NCBI GenBank assembly: GCA_020796225.1
Contig: CM036755.1
Location: forward strand, 39,956,306 to 40,020,305
Direction: 5' to 3'
Length of the DNA stretch: 64,000 bases
Origin: Arion vulgaris
Lineage: Eukaryota > Mollusca > Gastropoda > Stylommatophora > Arionidae
The notes beneath the pieces are model-generated. The model saw only the letters and a program-made list of their open reading frames with translations. It made no database searches and had not been told where the DNA came from. Below are positions 31,345-41,439 of this stretch, one piece after another (the stretch's first letter is position 1; every line of letters starts with the position of its first letter). Both the position numbers and the translations under genes were made by a program.

Positions 31345-31685
31345 TTTAACTTTCCACGCAGAGCTATTCTCAATTTTTAAACAGTAAATTCAAGGGAGGT
31401 AAAAATTTAAATGAAACCACTCGTCAATAAATAAACATATATACATTATTATATACTAAATTGAAGAAAACTGAACAACCTAATAGAATAACAAGGTTAA
31501 AAAGTAGTAGAAGTCAAATAGTAGAAATAATACTAGAAAGACTTAAGGAAAGCAACTCTATGGCTGCAGTTGCGCTAATGGCATTCAACAGACTTTAGCT
31601 GTGGTGCAGTTTGCGACTAATGGCATTCAACAGACCTCCGCTGTGGTGCAGTGTGCTGCAAAAGCGGAAAAAATTAACATAGTGT
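31345..31685. mobile_element. TTAA-1 MITE, inverted diverged copy
   Basis: It starts tttaactttccacgcagagc and contains ctcgtcaataaataaacata and ctagaaagact in reverse order to its neighbour. It ends gcggaaaaaattaa. An internal approximately 46-bp block (ctaatggcattcaacagac ... gctgtggtgcag) is doubled. The two copies form a large imperfect inverted repeat in gene A intron 2. Confidence 0.75.
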
Positions 31686-31950
31686 TGAAATTGTTGCAAC
31701 TTACTGGTAAACATTTTATTATTTATTCATTCATCTCTCTTCGGAGCCGATATACAGGCTTGCAAATTTTTCTAAGATAACGCAATGCCAGAATACTGGC
31801 TAATTAAGTAGATTTTGCAAAATATATGCATCCAGAGTTAAACAATAATTACAGAGTGAAGGGGTTAATATAGTACTGAAATTGTTACAACTTACTAGTA
31901 ACATTTTTATTATTTGTTTCAATTCATCGTTCTTAATTTAATATAGTATT
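31686..31950. other. Gene A intron 2, repeated short motif
   Basis: The phrase gaaattgttgcaacttacta, gtaacatttt, ttgttcgattcatc occurs at 30965, 31035, 31690 and 31875. A simple dispersed duplication appears to be split by the MITE pair. No coding. Confidence 0.5.
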
Positions 31951-31954
31951 TTTT

Positions 31955-32140
31955 TTTCCGATCCAGAAGCACTTGAGCTGAAAGCTCTTCGCTCGGTGTC
32001 ATGGACATCGAACCTTCAGCTCAGTGCCACGAACACCGTAAATCTGGGAACCTGTAGCTTTTCTGCCAGTCCGCGGAGTTGAACCCGCACTTACAGAGGA
32101 CTAGTCACCCATAGTCCAACACGCTGGGCACGTGGGCTAA
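31955..32140 (-). mobile_element. SINE family 2
   Basis: tccgatccagaagcacttga, gctcttcgctcggtg and gagttgaacccgcac run in the same order as 10205-10400, and the tRNA-like head is at the right. In gene A intron 2. Confidence 0.8.
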
Positions 32141-32214
32141 TATAGTATTAAAATTGTTCCTAAGACAAAGTCATTTTTATAGATTAAGTTTAAGATTAAG
32201 CTAGTCTGAACCGG

Positions 32215-32700
32215 AAAAATATTGTTCATTAGGTCAAAAGTTAAAAAAAAATTTGCCACACTAACAGTCCTTCTCAATCTCTCTCTCTGTCATAGGCCAG
32301 ATGTCCCTCCTCTGCAGCCGCCATGCTCAAATCATCACTTACGTCCTGAATTCATCTTCTCCTCTTTGTCAGGTTTGCCTCCTCCCATAATGGTCTTCTC
32401 CAACTCTTTGCCTCTTTTTAAACATCCAAAATACTTCAATTTTCTTATTTGTAGCATCAGCCAGTTTTCTTTGATTTTGAGTTCTTTCTGAATATATCTT
32501 TTTGTTCTCTTCTCTGTCCATGATATATGGAGAATTCTTCTGTAACACTTATATTAAAACATATGTTTTACCACTGCCTTGTTAAATATCCATACTTCAC
32601 ACCCATACGTTGTCACTGGGAGTATACATGCTCTTAGTATTCTGATCTTTGTTTACTTATTAGTTCCCTTCCCTACTGTTTTTCGTTGTTTAATTATAAG
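32215..32700 (-). pseudogene. RTE-type 3' part
   Basis: Minus-strand reading has KLKYFGCLKRGKELEKTIMG, GGKPDKEEKMN and an upstream YGCEVWIFNKAV-like stretch, as at 49310-49930. In gene A intron 2. Confidence 0.65.
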
Positions 32701-32912
32701 ACATAAGACAGGAAATAAAATTCATGCAGGTTTTATGCGTACCCATTGTTGGAGATTTTAATTTATGAAAAGATGATAAATTAATCGAATTGAAAACAAA
32801 AATCATATTACAATCAGTGAAAGTAACAATTTATGGTTGTCCGTCCTCAATAATAATTATATATATATATTATTTTTTGTTACTCACTTTTTCACAATAT
32901 TTTTCTCAACAG

Positions 32913-34049
32913 ATTATAGAAACTTCTGGAAGTGGTATACAAAGTAATTGTCTTGGACAGTACAAATCATCTCTTGATAGCGATGTGCAAAAGGATATAC
33001 TTGTACAGACAAGTGACTCTGCATTGGACTCTCAAGAGATAAATTATCATACATTAGATTCATTGTTGAAAGAAGACAGTACTGATTATAAAAAAGAACA
33101 GACTTATGCAGAAAATATGTTATCTTTGGACGAAGCAGCAGTGTGCAAAAATAAGAAAAGGGCCAAACGCAGACTTCAGTATAAAAGGGGTGTTCTGATT
33201 CAGCTGAGGGATTACGCATTAACACTAGGTAAACCTGATGGACTTCCTCCCGAGGATATTATCCTTGACAATCCTATTGCAAATTTACCATCACGGGTCA
33301 ATTGTGACCCCACACCACCATTATCCCAGCCTAGTGAAAATATAAATCCTGCACCGAGATTAGCAAAAAAGAATCATAAAAGCGGGTTGCCACAGGACTC
33401 TGTCAAACCATTGCATAAAAGTGAGAATCCTTGGAAACCCATGAAGAAACGGCTGCTTGCTGGAGAACTAGAAGAGCAGACAAGAACTTTGGAGTCTGAG
33501 GTTTTGTATATTATGAACAGGATAACGCCTACAAACTTTGAACATTTGGTAGAAGATATGATGAACCTGAACATCAAAACATATGAAGATCTTCAGGAAT
33601 TAGTCATGATTATTTTTGACAAAATAACAAATGACACCACATTTGTAGAAGTATATGCTAAACTTTGCAAAGTTATGTCTTCCCTAAAAGTTCCTCCTCC
33701 ACCTAATAGTAGTATAAAACACATCCAAGCTACTTTCCGTGTGGTGATGTTGACGAAGTGTCAGCAGCAATTTGAAACAGATAAGACTACCATCTCTGTG
33801 GATTTTGAAGAGGTGCGAAAGAAAATGGAAAGTGAACTACCAGATGGTCCAGAGAAACGTTTACAAATAAGTAAAACAATGTCTGAAATGCGGATGAAAC
33901 GTTTAAAGTATTTTGGCAACATCAAATTTATTGGTGAGTTGTTTAAATTAGGTATGTTCACCGAGAACATCATGCATGACTGCATCTATCGACTGCTCAA
34001 AGCTAAAGATGATGTGTCTCTGTTATCAGTTAGGATTTACTTGCAATAA
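32913..34049 (+). CDS. Gene A exon 3: eIF4E-binding motif and MIF4G domain (eIF4G-like)
   Basis: The acceptor ttctcaacag is followed by an exon in phase 0 with exon 2. At about residue 90 of the exon, YKRGVLI fits the YxxxxL-hydrophobic eIF4E-binding motif. It is followed by GKPDGLPPEDIILDNP, as in the KPEGLPxIxDVVL segment of eIF4G. From about residue 190 comes a MIF4G domain: LYIMNRITPTNFEHLVEDMM, FVEVYAKLCKVMSSLKVP, TKCQQQFETD, GNIKFIGELFKLGMFTENIM, HDCIYRLLK. MIF4G binds eIF4A in translation initiation factors. The frame stops at 34047, inside the domain. Homology continues in shifted frames (KAKCRMDQYF at about 34077-34106, CLKNIID at about 34150), so single bases appear missing. No MA3 or W2 domain is seen. 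Confidence 0.88.
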   Translation: MIETSGSGIQSNCLGQYKSSLDSDVQKDILVQTSDSALDSQEINYHTLDSLLKEDSTDYKKEQTYAENMLSLDEAAVCKNKKRAKRRLQYKRGVLIQLRDYALTLGKPDGLPPEDIILDNPIANLPSRVNCDPTPPLSQPSENINPAPRLAKKNHKSGLPQDSVKPLHKSENPWKPMKKRLLAGELEEQTRTLESEVLYIMNRITPTNFEHLVEDMMNLNIKTYEDLQELVMIIFDKITNDTTFVEVYAKLCKVMSSLKVPPPPNSSIKHIQATFRVVMLTKCQQQFETDKTTISVDFEEVRKKMESELPDGPEKRLQISKTMSEMRMKRLKYFGNIKFIGELFKLGMFTENIMHDCIYRLLKAKDDVSLLSVRIYLQ

Positions 34050-34200
34050 TTGACAGACTTTAGACACTGAAAAGCTAAGTGTCGAATGGATCAATATTTT
34101 CTCAGAGGCTGGAACTTTCAGACAACGCACACCAAAAATTAATTTGCCTAAAGAATATCATTGACTTAGAGTAACAATTGTTCAGAAGGAAAACTACAGG
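34050..34200 (+). pseudogene. Frameshifted end of the gene A MIF4G domain
   Basis: Conserved MIF4G residues (LDTEKAK, RMDQYF, KNIIDL) are readable only by moving between frames. The apparent single-base losses fall in or beside short runs such as ttt, gg and tttt. Either the gene is decaying or the assembly has residual indel errors; I cannot tell which. Confidence 0.65.
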
Positions 34201-34204
34201 TCCA

Positions 34205-34970
34205 GAATGAAGTACAAAAGACTTCGCAGGAGCAAACTCAAGAACAAGCTCTGGAACAAGCTAAGGAACAAGTTCTGGGACAAGCTAAGGAACAAGATAA
34301 GGAACAAACTCAAAAACAAGTTCTGGAACAAGCTCAGAAGCAAGCTCGCAGAACAGCTCTGGAACAAGCTCAAAACAAGCTCTGGAACAAGCTCAAAACA
34401 AGCTAGGAACATACTCAGAAACAAGCTGAACATAATGCTCAAAACAAGCTCAGGAAGAAGCTCAGAAACAAGCTTGGGAACATATCGCAGAAAAAGCTCA
34501 GAAACAAGCTCAGGAAGATGCTCAAAACAATCTCTGAAAGCTCAGAAACAAGCTTGGGAACATACTGCAAGATCAGAAACAAGCTCAGGAAGATGCTCAA
34601 AAACAAGCTCTGGAAGAAGCTCAGAAACAAGCTTGGGAACATATTCTTCAGAAACAAGCTCAGGAATATGCTCAAAACAACTCTGGAAAAGCTCAGAAAC
34701 AAGCTTGGGAACATAATCGTCAGAAAGAAGCTCAGAAACAAGCTGGAGACTAATCTTCAGAAAGAAGCTCAGAAACAAGCTCAGGAAGGTGCTCAAAAGC
34801 AAGCTCTGGAACAAGCTTGGGAAATAATCGTCAGAAACAAGCTCAGAAACAAGCTCGGAAGATGCTCAAAAGCAATCTCTGGAACAAGCTCAGAAACAAG
34901 CTTGGGAACATAATCGCAGAAAGAAGCCAGAAACAAGCTCAGGAAGATGCTCAAAAACAGCAATCGTCTT
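34205..34970 (+). repeat. Glu/Gln/Ala/Lys-type coding-like repeat after MIF4G
   Basis: About 60 degenerate copies of a 12-15-bp motif (caagctcagraa, gaacaagctctgg). In one frame it reads EQAQKQALEQAQ, in another NKLRNKLWNKL. Both frames are largely free of stops, and many indels switch them. The EQAQ frame ends QEDAQKQQSSCLLS with TAG at 34982. It probably formed the C-terminal tail of gene A (inference from adjacency and openness). The tail end merges with an RTE 3' fragment (gtagacgatcatggatctcc). Confidence 0.65.
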
Positions 34971-35214
34971 GCCTGCTGTCGTAGACGATCATGGATCTCC
35001 GAAAAACATGACCATCTGTGGTGACTGTATGTTTGAGCGTTGACACTTTTCTGTGCCAAGAACTCACACTGTCTGGTCTAACCTATTCTTTATTTATGAT
35101 CTGCTTATACTGTCTGATGTTATCAGAGTTCTAAGCTATTGAAATTGATGAACTTATCGTAACATCGTCTCATTTACTTTGATGATGCATTTTGATGGAG
35201 TCTGCGTTCTGTAT

Positions 35215-35510
35215 AGACCATAGGTTCCCAAACTTTTGTTTCAACCCACTTTCGCGACATAAACTTTATAACACCCCCACCCCCTCCCATTATAACAGTT
35301 TGCCAATAACACCCCACACACACACACACACACATATATATACATGCTCTATTTTCTCTTTGACATAGAAAATTGATATATATTTCTGTCATACATGGTC
35401 AATTTATGAACGTATAAGTGGTGCCTAGAAATGAAAGACTCGTTTACTGTGCTTGGTGGTAATGTCCTGTAAAGGATATGCCACAATTTTCATTTTCACT
35501 CCGGCAATGA
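35215..35510. mobile_element. hAT-like element fragment joined to a SINE core
   Basis: ataggttcccaaacttttgt, cgacataaactttataac and tacatgctctattttctctt match the 36884 element. At 35400 it switches to the family 6 SINE central domain (taagtggtgcctagaa, gtcctgtaaaggatatg). A CA/TA microsatellite sits at 35315-35345. Confidence 0.6.
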
Positions 35511-35559
35511 ATATAAGAATAAAACATAATAACCTAGACATCCATGTCAATGACACTAC

Positions 35560-35840
35560 AATCAAACCAAGTGCAAGAATTTAAATACTTAGGAAGCATA
35601 TTCACAGAAGATGGAAAACTAGACAGAGAGATAAAGGCTAGAGTGCAAGAATTCAAATACTTAGGAAGCATATTCACAGAAGATGGAAAACTAGACAGAG
35701 AGATAAAGGCTAGAGTGCAAGAATTCAAATACTTAGGAAGCATATTCACAGAAGATGGAAGACTAGATGGAGAGATAGAGGCTAGAGTGCAAGAATTTAA
35801 ATACTTAGAAAGCATATTCACAGAATACTGTGCCATAACT
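35560..35840 (+). repeat. 72-bp tandem repeat of an RTE coding segment, 3.7 copies
   Basis: Each unit encodes VQEFKYLGSIFTEDGKLDRE and IKAR. The FKYLGSxFxxDG block is a conserved segment downstream of the RTE catalytic core. The frame is kept across units because 72 is a multiple of three. This is an internal piece of a retrotransposon, amplified; not a gene. Confidence 0.9.
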
Positions 35841-36245
35841 TACTGTGATATAAATTACTTGTTCCATCAATATGTACCATAAATTACTGTGTCCTCAGTT
35901 ACTATGCCATCAATTATTGTGCCATAAATTACTGTGTTCTCAGTTACTATGTCATAAATTACTGTGCCATCAATTATTGTGTCCTTAGTTACTATGCCAT
36001 CAATTATTGTGCCATAAATTACTGTGTTCTCAGTTACTATGCCATCAATTATTGTACCATCAATTACTGTTTCATAAATTACTGTGTCCTCAGTTACTAT
36101 GCCATCAATTATTGTACCATCAATTACTGTGTCATAAATTACTGTGTTCTCAGTTACTATGCCATCAATTATTGTACCATCAATTACTGTGTCATAAATT
36201 ACTGTGTCCTCAGTTACTGTACCATCAATTTCTGTGTATAAAATT
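35840..36245. repeat. Degenerate minisatellite, 15-18-bp units
   Basis: Alternating ataaattactgtg, tcagttactatgcc and atcaattattgtacc blocks form higher-order groups. It is bounded by the 72-bp RTE array on the left and an RTE tail on the right. The long minus-strand frame (IDGTIIDGIVTEDTVIYDTV) is a repeat artefact. Confidence 0.88.
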
Positions 36246-36249
36246 ATTA

Positions 36250-36600
36250 TAATAATTCCTCTCGTACCGTTATACGTTACATAGGGCCTGCAAGTAATTT
36301 CTCCATACCTCTCTATCTTGGGCAACTTGCTTAATATCCTCCATGGAAATGAGACCGATATTTCCTGCCTCTCTCAGCAAAGTTCGTTTCAGGGTCTCCT
36401 TAGGTTAACCTCTCTTTCTTGAACCCTTTGCATCCCACTTCAATGCCTGCTTTGATATTCGTTGATCATTTCTCCTCAAGATGTGTCCAACATATCTCCA
36501 TCTTCTCTTTCTTATAACAGTTGTCACTAGTGGTTGACCAGACATGTCTCTGATTTCATCACTTCTCCTGAATTCGTTCCATTTTATATTCACATTTTAT
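36250..36600 (-). pseudogene. RTE-type C-terminal fragment
   Basis: Minus strand: NIKWNEFRRSDEIRDMSGQP, RKRRWRYVGHILRRNDQRIS, KQALKWDAKGSRKRG, then LREAGNI and NYLQALCNV. This is the same subfamily as the plus-strand copy ending at 42860. Confidence 0.8.
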
Positions 36601-36883
36601 ATTCATTATTATGTACAAACTATAGTGTCTTCAATTGCTATACCAACAGTTACTGTGTTATCATTTAACAAGCAGCCACATAGTGACTGTAATTATAATA
36701 CATGTATTCATATCTAACATATCCACTCTTTAGGTGGCTTCTAATCCAGCCTGTCAACTCACTCATAAGCTCTTAAGTGGAAGTAAAACATGAACACTAA
36801 ATAAACATAGATAATCAGAAATCACAAAGATGTGGAGTTATAAAATATTTTTGTTTATTTTAGGAACAAAGTTTAGTTTAATC

Positions 36884-37910
36884 CATAGGTTCCTACACTT
36901 TTTCTGCCCACCACTCACTTTGCACGACATAAACTTTGTAAACCCCTCCCCAATTATAACAGTTTGTCAACGTGTCGTCGCCCCCCCCATCCCTTCCCAC
37001 ATATATACATGCTCTATTTTCTCTTTGACATAGAAAATTGATATATATTTCTGTAATACATGGTCAATTTTCAAATGATTATATAATTGAAATATGAAAA
37101 TATCGATCGTGTAAGTTGAATTGACATGCAGAATTCAAATTTTAAAATGATTATTCAATCGCAATATCACGAAAATATTTTATTTTAAAATATATATTAT
37201 TAATTTCTTCTTTAACGAGCCACCGACCCCTATCGCCTGAGGAGATAAAGTCAAGACTTGAGATGGCTTCAGCCGCTATGTCTCGGCTAAACGTGATATG
37301 GAAAAGCAAAATCAGTACTATGGCAAAAATCAATATATACAGATTACTGGTGCTATCCATTCTTTTATACGGTTGTGAGAGCTGGACGCTCAATGCAGAA
37401 CTGGAACGAAAAATACAGGCTTTCGAATGTAAGTGTTACAGACGGGTACTACGTATTAGTTACATAGAACAAGATGAATATTTATGTAAGAGACCAAATA
37501 AACAACCTTGCAAGTCGACAAGTACCACTCTTGACAATCGTGAAACTGCGTAAACGTTCGTGGTTCAGACATGTGATAAGACATAGCTCACTCTCTAAGA
37601 CTATCCTACAGGGAATAGTTGAGGGAAGAAGAAAGAAAGGAGGGTAGAGAAAATCCTGGTGTGACAACATCAAGAGCTGGTCGGGGCAGAGTTTTTCCAC
37701 ACTCGCCCGAGGAGTTGAAGACAGGGATTCCTGGCGTACTTTTTTGTGCTGATGTCTCCACAGTGATGACCCTAACAAGTTATGGGCTTTATTATTATAT
37801 TATAATCACCTGAATGCCTCCCAAATGTTTTTGAGCTCACTATCGCCCCTCTAGATGGCCTCAGCGCCCACTTGGGGCGGTACCGCCCACTTTGGGAATC
37901 TATAGTTTAG
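36884..37910 (+). mobile_element. hAT-like non-autonomous element with a nested RTE fragment
   Basis: Left end taggttcctacacttttt; right end ggtaccgcccactttgggaa, tcta. The interior has cgacataaactttgtaa and agtttgtcaacg. Without the insertion at 37241-37804 it aligns to the reverse of 15650-16125. No transposase sequence. The hAT assignment rests on the end style only. Confidence 0.7.
37241..37804 (+). mobile_element. RTE-type fragment nested in the hAT-like element
   Basis: Frames read ASAAMSRLNVIWKSKIS, KINIYRLLVLSILLYGCESW, KIQAFECKCYRRVLRISYIE. It ends in an attattatattat tail. Flanks atcgcctga (37232-37240) and atcacctga (37805-37813) are a 9-bp target-site duplication with one mismatch. 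The uninterrupted site is visible at about 15735. Confidence 0.8.
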
Positions 37911-38009
37911 TCAATAGGCCATCATCACATTAAACCAGTTAGCCATATAAGTGCCCCGCCCTCTTTCTCAGCAGGTCCCTCAGCATGTGGCAACTAACGA
38001 CACCAGTTA

Positions 38010-38255
38010 CATGTTAGTTTACTATTCTTCTTTGGCTTCCAGTAAATTGCTTTTGGCTATTTGCATCCTGTTTAATTTGGTATTCTTTCAGTCTGGTTAA
38101 GGATGCAGATTCACCACCATTTATTGAATCGTTTACATGCCTTCTCTCCTTTAAAGCATTCAGAATATCAACATAGTCCATTACTAATCCACATTGACTA
38201 AACATATCATTGAGTGACCATATCATCGACTGACCATATAATCGACTGACCATAT
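38010..38255 (-). mobile_element. 3' tail of family A retrotransposon
   Basis: Minus strand: DYVDILNALKERRHVNDSIN, GGESASLTRLKEYQIKQDAN. This matches the 42901-43161 copy (ADIINSLRERGRVHDSRNSG, ESTTLTRLQELKVK). Confidence 0.65.
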
Positions 38256-38790
38256 TATCAACTGATCATATCATCGACTGACCATATCATCGACTGACCA
38301 TATCAACTGACCATATCATCGAATTTCCATATCATTGAATGATCATATCATCGACTGACCATATCATCAACTGATCATATCATCGACCAATCTGAATGAC
38401 CACATTAATACCATCAACAACTGTCATACATTAGACCATATCAACGATCATACATGAATGACCATATCAACAACTGACCATATCATTGAATGACCATATC
38501 ATCGACTGACCATATCATCGGCTGATCATATCATTGAATGACCATATCAACAACTGATCAAATCATCGACTGACCATATTGACTTACCATATCATCGGTT
38601 GACCATATTTACTGACCATATCATGTGATCATGGCCATATCATCGTTGACCATATTGATACAATTTACCATATCATCGGTTGACCATATTACAAACGACT
38701 GATCATATGATGACAACTGACCATATCATCGATGATGACTGACCATACATGTTGACCATGACCATATCTTTGAATTACCATACAGAGCAA
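38205..38790. repeat. Minisatellite, approximately 16-bp unit, about 33 copies
   Basis: Unit gaccatatcatcgact with gatcatatcatt and tcaacaact variants, in irregular mixtures. Increasingly broken toward the right. Confidence 0.9.
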
Positions 38791-39125
38791 ATGGCAAGCC
38801 ACGCAAAAGATGGCACTCAGACATAACAGATGCTACGAAAGTCACTATCTACGAAGCATTCACAAAATCTACGAAGCGCACATAAGGGCCCGTTTTAGAA
38901 ATCTCTTCTTGATCTGACGCTGTGAGGCAAAACAGAATTGGAGAAAAGCAAAGATATATGAGACAAATATTATTGCAAGACTAGGAACTATGTAGAGTAA
39001 TTGGGGACAGAAGTCTCCTTGAGGAACTGAAGGGTGCTGACTAACCTGGAGATCATAAAGAAGACAGCCAGAGACCGGGAAAAGAGGCGAACAACTGTGA
39101 GACAAAAATGTATACAAAAATTGTT
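38790..39125 (+). pseudogene. RTE-type C-terminal fragment
   Basis: NGKPRKRWHSDITDAT matches the GRPRKRW motif. The following tctacgaagcgcacataag and gaaatctcttcttgatctga are also present at 53560-53620, so both derive from one subfamily. Confidence 0.6.
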
Positions 39126-39129
39126 ACCA

Positions 39130-39835
39130 CCTTAAAATTTTGCAGGGCAACCACGGCAGTGCTCAGGAGTTTGTCCATTTCCGAGCAGTAATGTTTAATT
39201 TGTACGAAATCTACCGGATGCATAACAGTCATTTTTTTTCAGGCAGTCTTATATACACGACAACCTTACGAATTCATTTTTAACTAATTGGTAGGGAGCT
39301 TGGTTGATGCAAGCGTATTTTTTTATAAATTTTGCATATGCACAACAAAATGATCATCAAAGTTTAGAATTTACAGTAATGCACAAAATGGCGGCGAATT
39401 TTTGCAAAGGCGTATCCCTATTACATATTATAACAAGCACTGTGACATAGTGAACAAATGATATTTTCCCTTCTATCAATGAAAATAAATGATTGTGCAT
39501 ATGTCAATGATAATCGTTCGGATACAGTGGAAATTATTAATTCCACGGATTCCTGATTTTCACTGGTGCTAAACTGCATGTTTAACACGCAAATGTGTAA
39601 TTACAGGAATACATGACTACCATACTGTTCAAGTTCTATATGTATACCAAATCAACATCGTGGTTATTTTACTAATAACAAATAATTAAAATCTTTCAGC
39701 ACTAAAGGTTTGGGTGAACAAAAAATACTTCACGAAGGTCTCGACTGTTATCAATAGCAAAGAGTAAAAAAAAAAACAATAAATTCTGTCAAGTGGATGG
39801 ACAGAGAAGAGAACAAATAGATATATCCATAAAGA
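39130..39835. other. Intergenic AT-rich sequence
   Basis: No gene, terminal repeat or array recognised. Confidence 0.5.
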
Positions 39836-39839
39836 ACTC

Positions 39840-40095
39840 AAAATCAAAGAAAACTGACTGATGCTACAAAAAGGAAGAGCAAATTGAGATATTTTGGACA
39901 TATAAAAAGACATGAAGGGCTGAGAAGACCATCATGGAAGGAGGCATACCAGCAAAGAGAAGAAGAGGAAGACCACGGAGAAGATGGATTCAGGATGTAA
40001 CTGATGGTTTGAACATGACGGCTGCATTTGGCCTATGAGAGAGAGAAATTCCAGAGGACTGCTGGGGTGGCAAAGTTCTGCTCAGAATAAACTAT
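39840..40095 (+). pseudogene. RTE-type C-terminal fragment
   Basis: Reading across frames: RKSKLRYFGHIKRHEGLRRP, GIPAKRRRGRPRRRWIQDVT, DGLNMTAAFG. It ends in ctatttgatgatgatggtgg. A second copy of its last part is at 43660-43830. Confidence 0.75.
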
Positions 40096-40309
40096 TTGAT
40101 GATGATGGTGGATAACTTTATATCGGTCGGTAAAGATGTTTATGAATTTAGGAACGAGCTACAGTTGAAAGTAACAGGTGCAAGTGATTAGTGAGGATTA
40201 TCATCATTGCACTAAGAACAGGTCCATATATACTCAAATCTGCTCCTCACATTTACATCAATGTAAGGTGACTGATCGCTTCAGTTCAGTAGTGTTGATT
40301 AATCAAACT

Positions 40310-41020
40310 TCTTGCTTAATTGTGAGAAGTCCGGCTGGGGTTTCTTGGCTAATGTGTATGGTTGGGTTGTTGCAGAGCGAAGTGAGACATACAGGACAAC
40401 TACTTCTAGTATGAGGATGGAGGTTGAGGCTGTTACTGATGCCCTCCATTGGATCTCTGTGACTTCATTTATTGGGGCCGTTGTTGTATCTGACTCTCAG
40501 TCAATGCTTCACAAGATCCAGAAGGGCAGGTTTCGATATGAGTGGATGTAGTCTATGGAAGTTTCTAACCTCCAGCGGCTTACGTGGATATACTGTCCTG
40601 GGCATGCGGGTGTTTACGGTAATGAGAGAGCGGACAGGCTTGCATCAACAGCATCGATTGTTGGGGAGTTGAAGATAGATAAGGGGATATTCTTCGGTCT
40701 CTTCGCGACTGTCTGTTGGATGATGACACTAAAATCAATATTGAAGCGATTTAGGCAGTTTGGAGTTACCCGTTGTACAAGTCGAACTGGATGCGTGAGA
40801 GGTGTGTTTAATCAGCGAGCCAAGGAAACTATCAGAATGCATACTCTTCGATATCTGTTGGGGGAGGCGGAGCACCTGTGGGTCTGCCCGGAGTGCAATG
40901 ACGTCAGTTCAGTAACCAATAACAAACTTCTTGTACCACTAGCAAAGTATTTATATATGTCAGTTCCTGCTTTCAGTCACATCTCATCTACTCTGTATAG
41001 GGGTGCGATATGTTACTAAA
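40310..41020 (+). pseudogene. Family A retrotransposon RNase H domain and tail
   Basis: GWGFLANVYGWVVAERSE, SSMRMEVEAV, VVSDSQSMLHKI and then a TAG stop at 40549 interrupts. After it, WIYCPGHAGVYGNERADRLA keeps the catalytic His that is lost in the 20.5-kb copy. The first Asp (TDGSV) is missing because the fragment starts downstream of it. The tail MHTLRYLLGEAEHLWVCPEC, NDVS is complete. Confidence 0.8.
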
Positions 41021-41090
41021 TATCGGGAACTAAATAACGAGTATTTTAGGCAAAAGTAACAGATTTTTAAAATACCTAAAAGTAACAGAA

Positions 41091-41174
41091 TACTATAGTT
41101 TTACAAAATACAGAAACAGTGACGATAAACAGCTGTTTATCGTCACTGTTTCTGTATTTTGTAAAACTATAGTA
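41091..41174. repeat. Perfect 84-bp palindrome
   Basis: Arm 41091-41132 (tactatagttttacaaaata ... gacgataaacag) is followed with no spacer by its exact reverse complement (41133-41174). The arm is part of the repeat seen at 20085-20130. Confidence 0.97.
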
Positions 41175-41439
41175 CTTGTTTGTACGTGTTTCACTATTTA
41201 CCAAGTTTTACTGCAGTTTCCCCCTATTTCGATAAAAGTAACAGAAACGCAGTCACTCATCATCATCGTGTACCGTGCCGGCTGGCGTAGGTGATCATGG
41301 ATCTCCACAAATCTCTGTTGGTGTTTGCTATCAACTCAGTCACTAAGTAGTTGTAATGATAATTAATACACATCCAATTCTAATATGAGTGCAGTTCGCA
41401 CTGATGGTGGGACACAGTGACTGGTTTATGGTTGAAACC

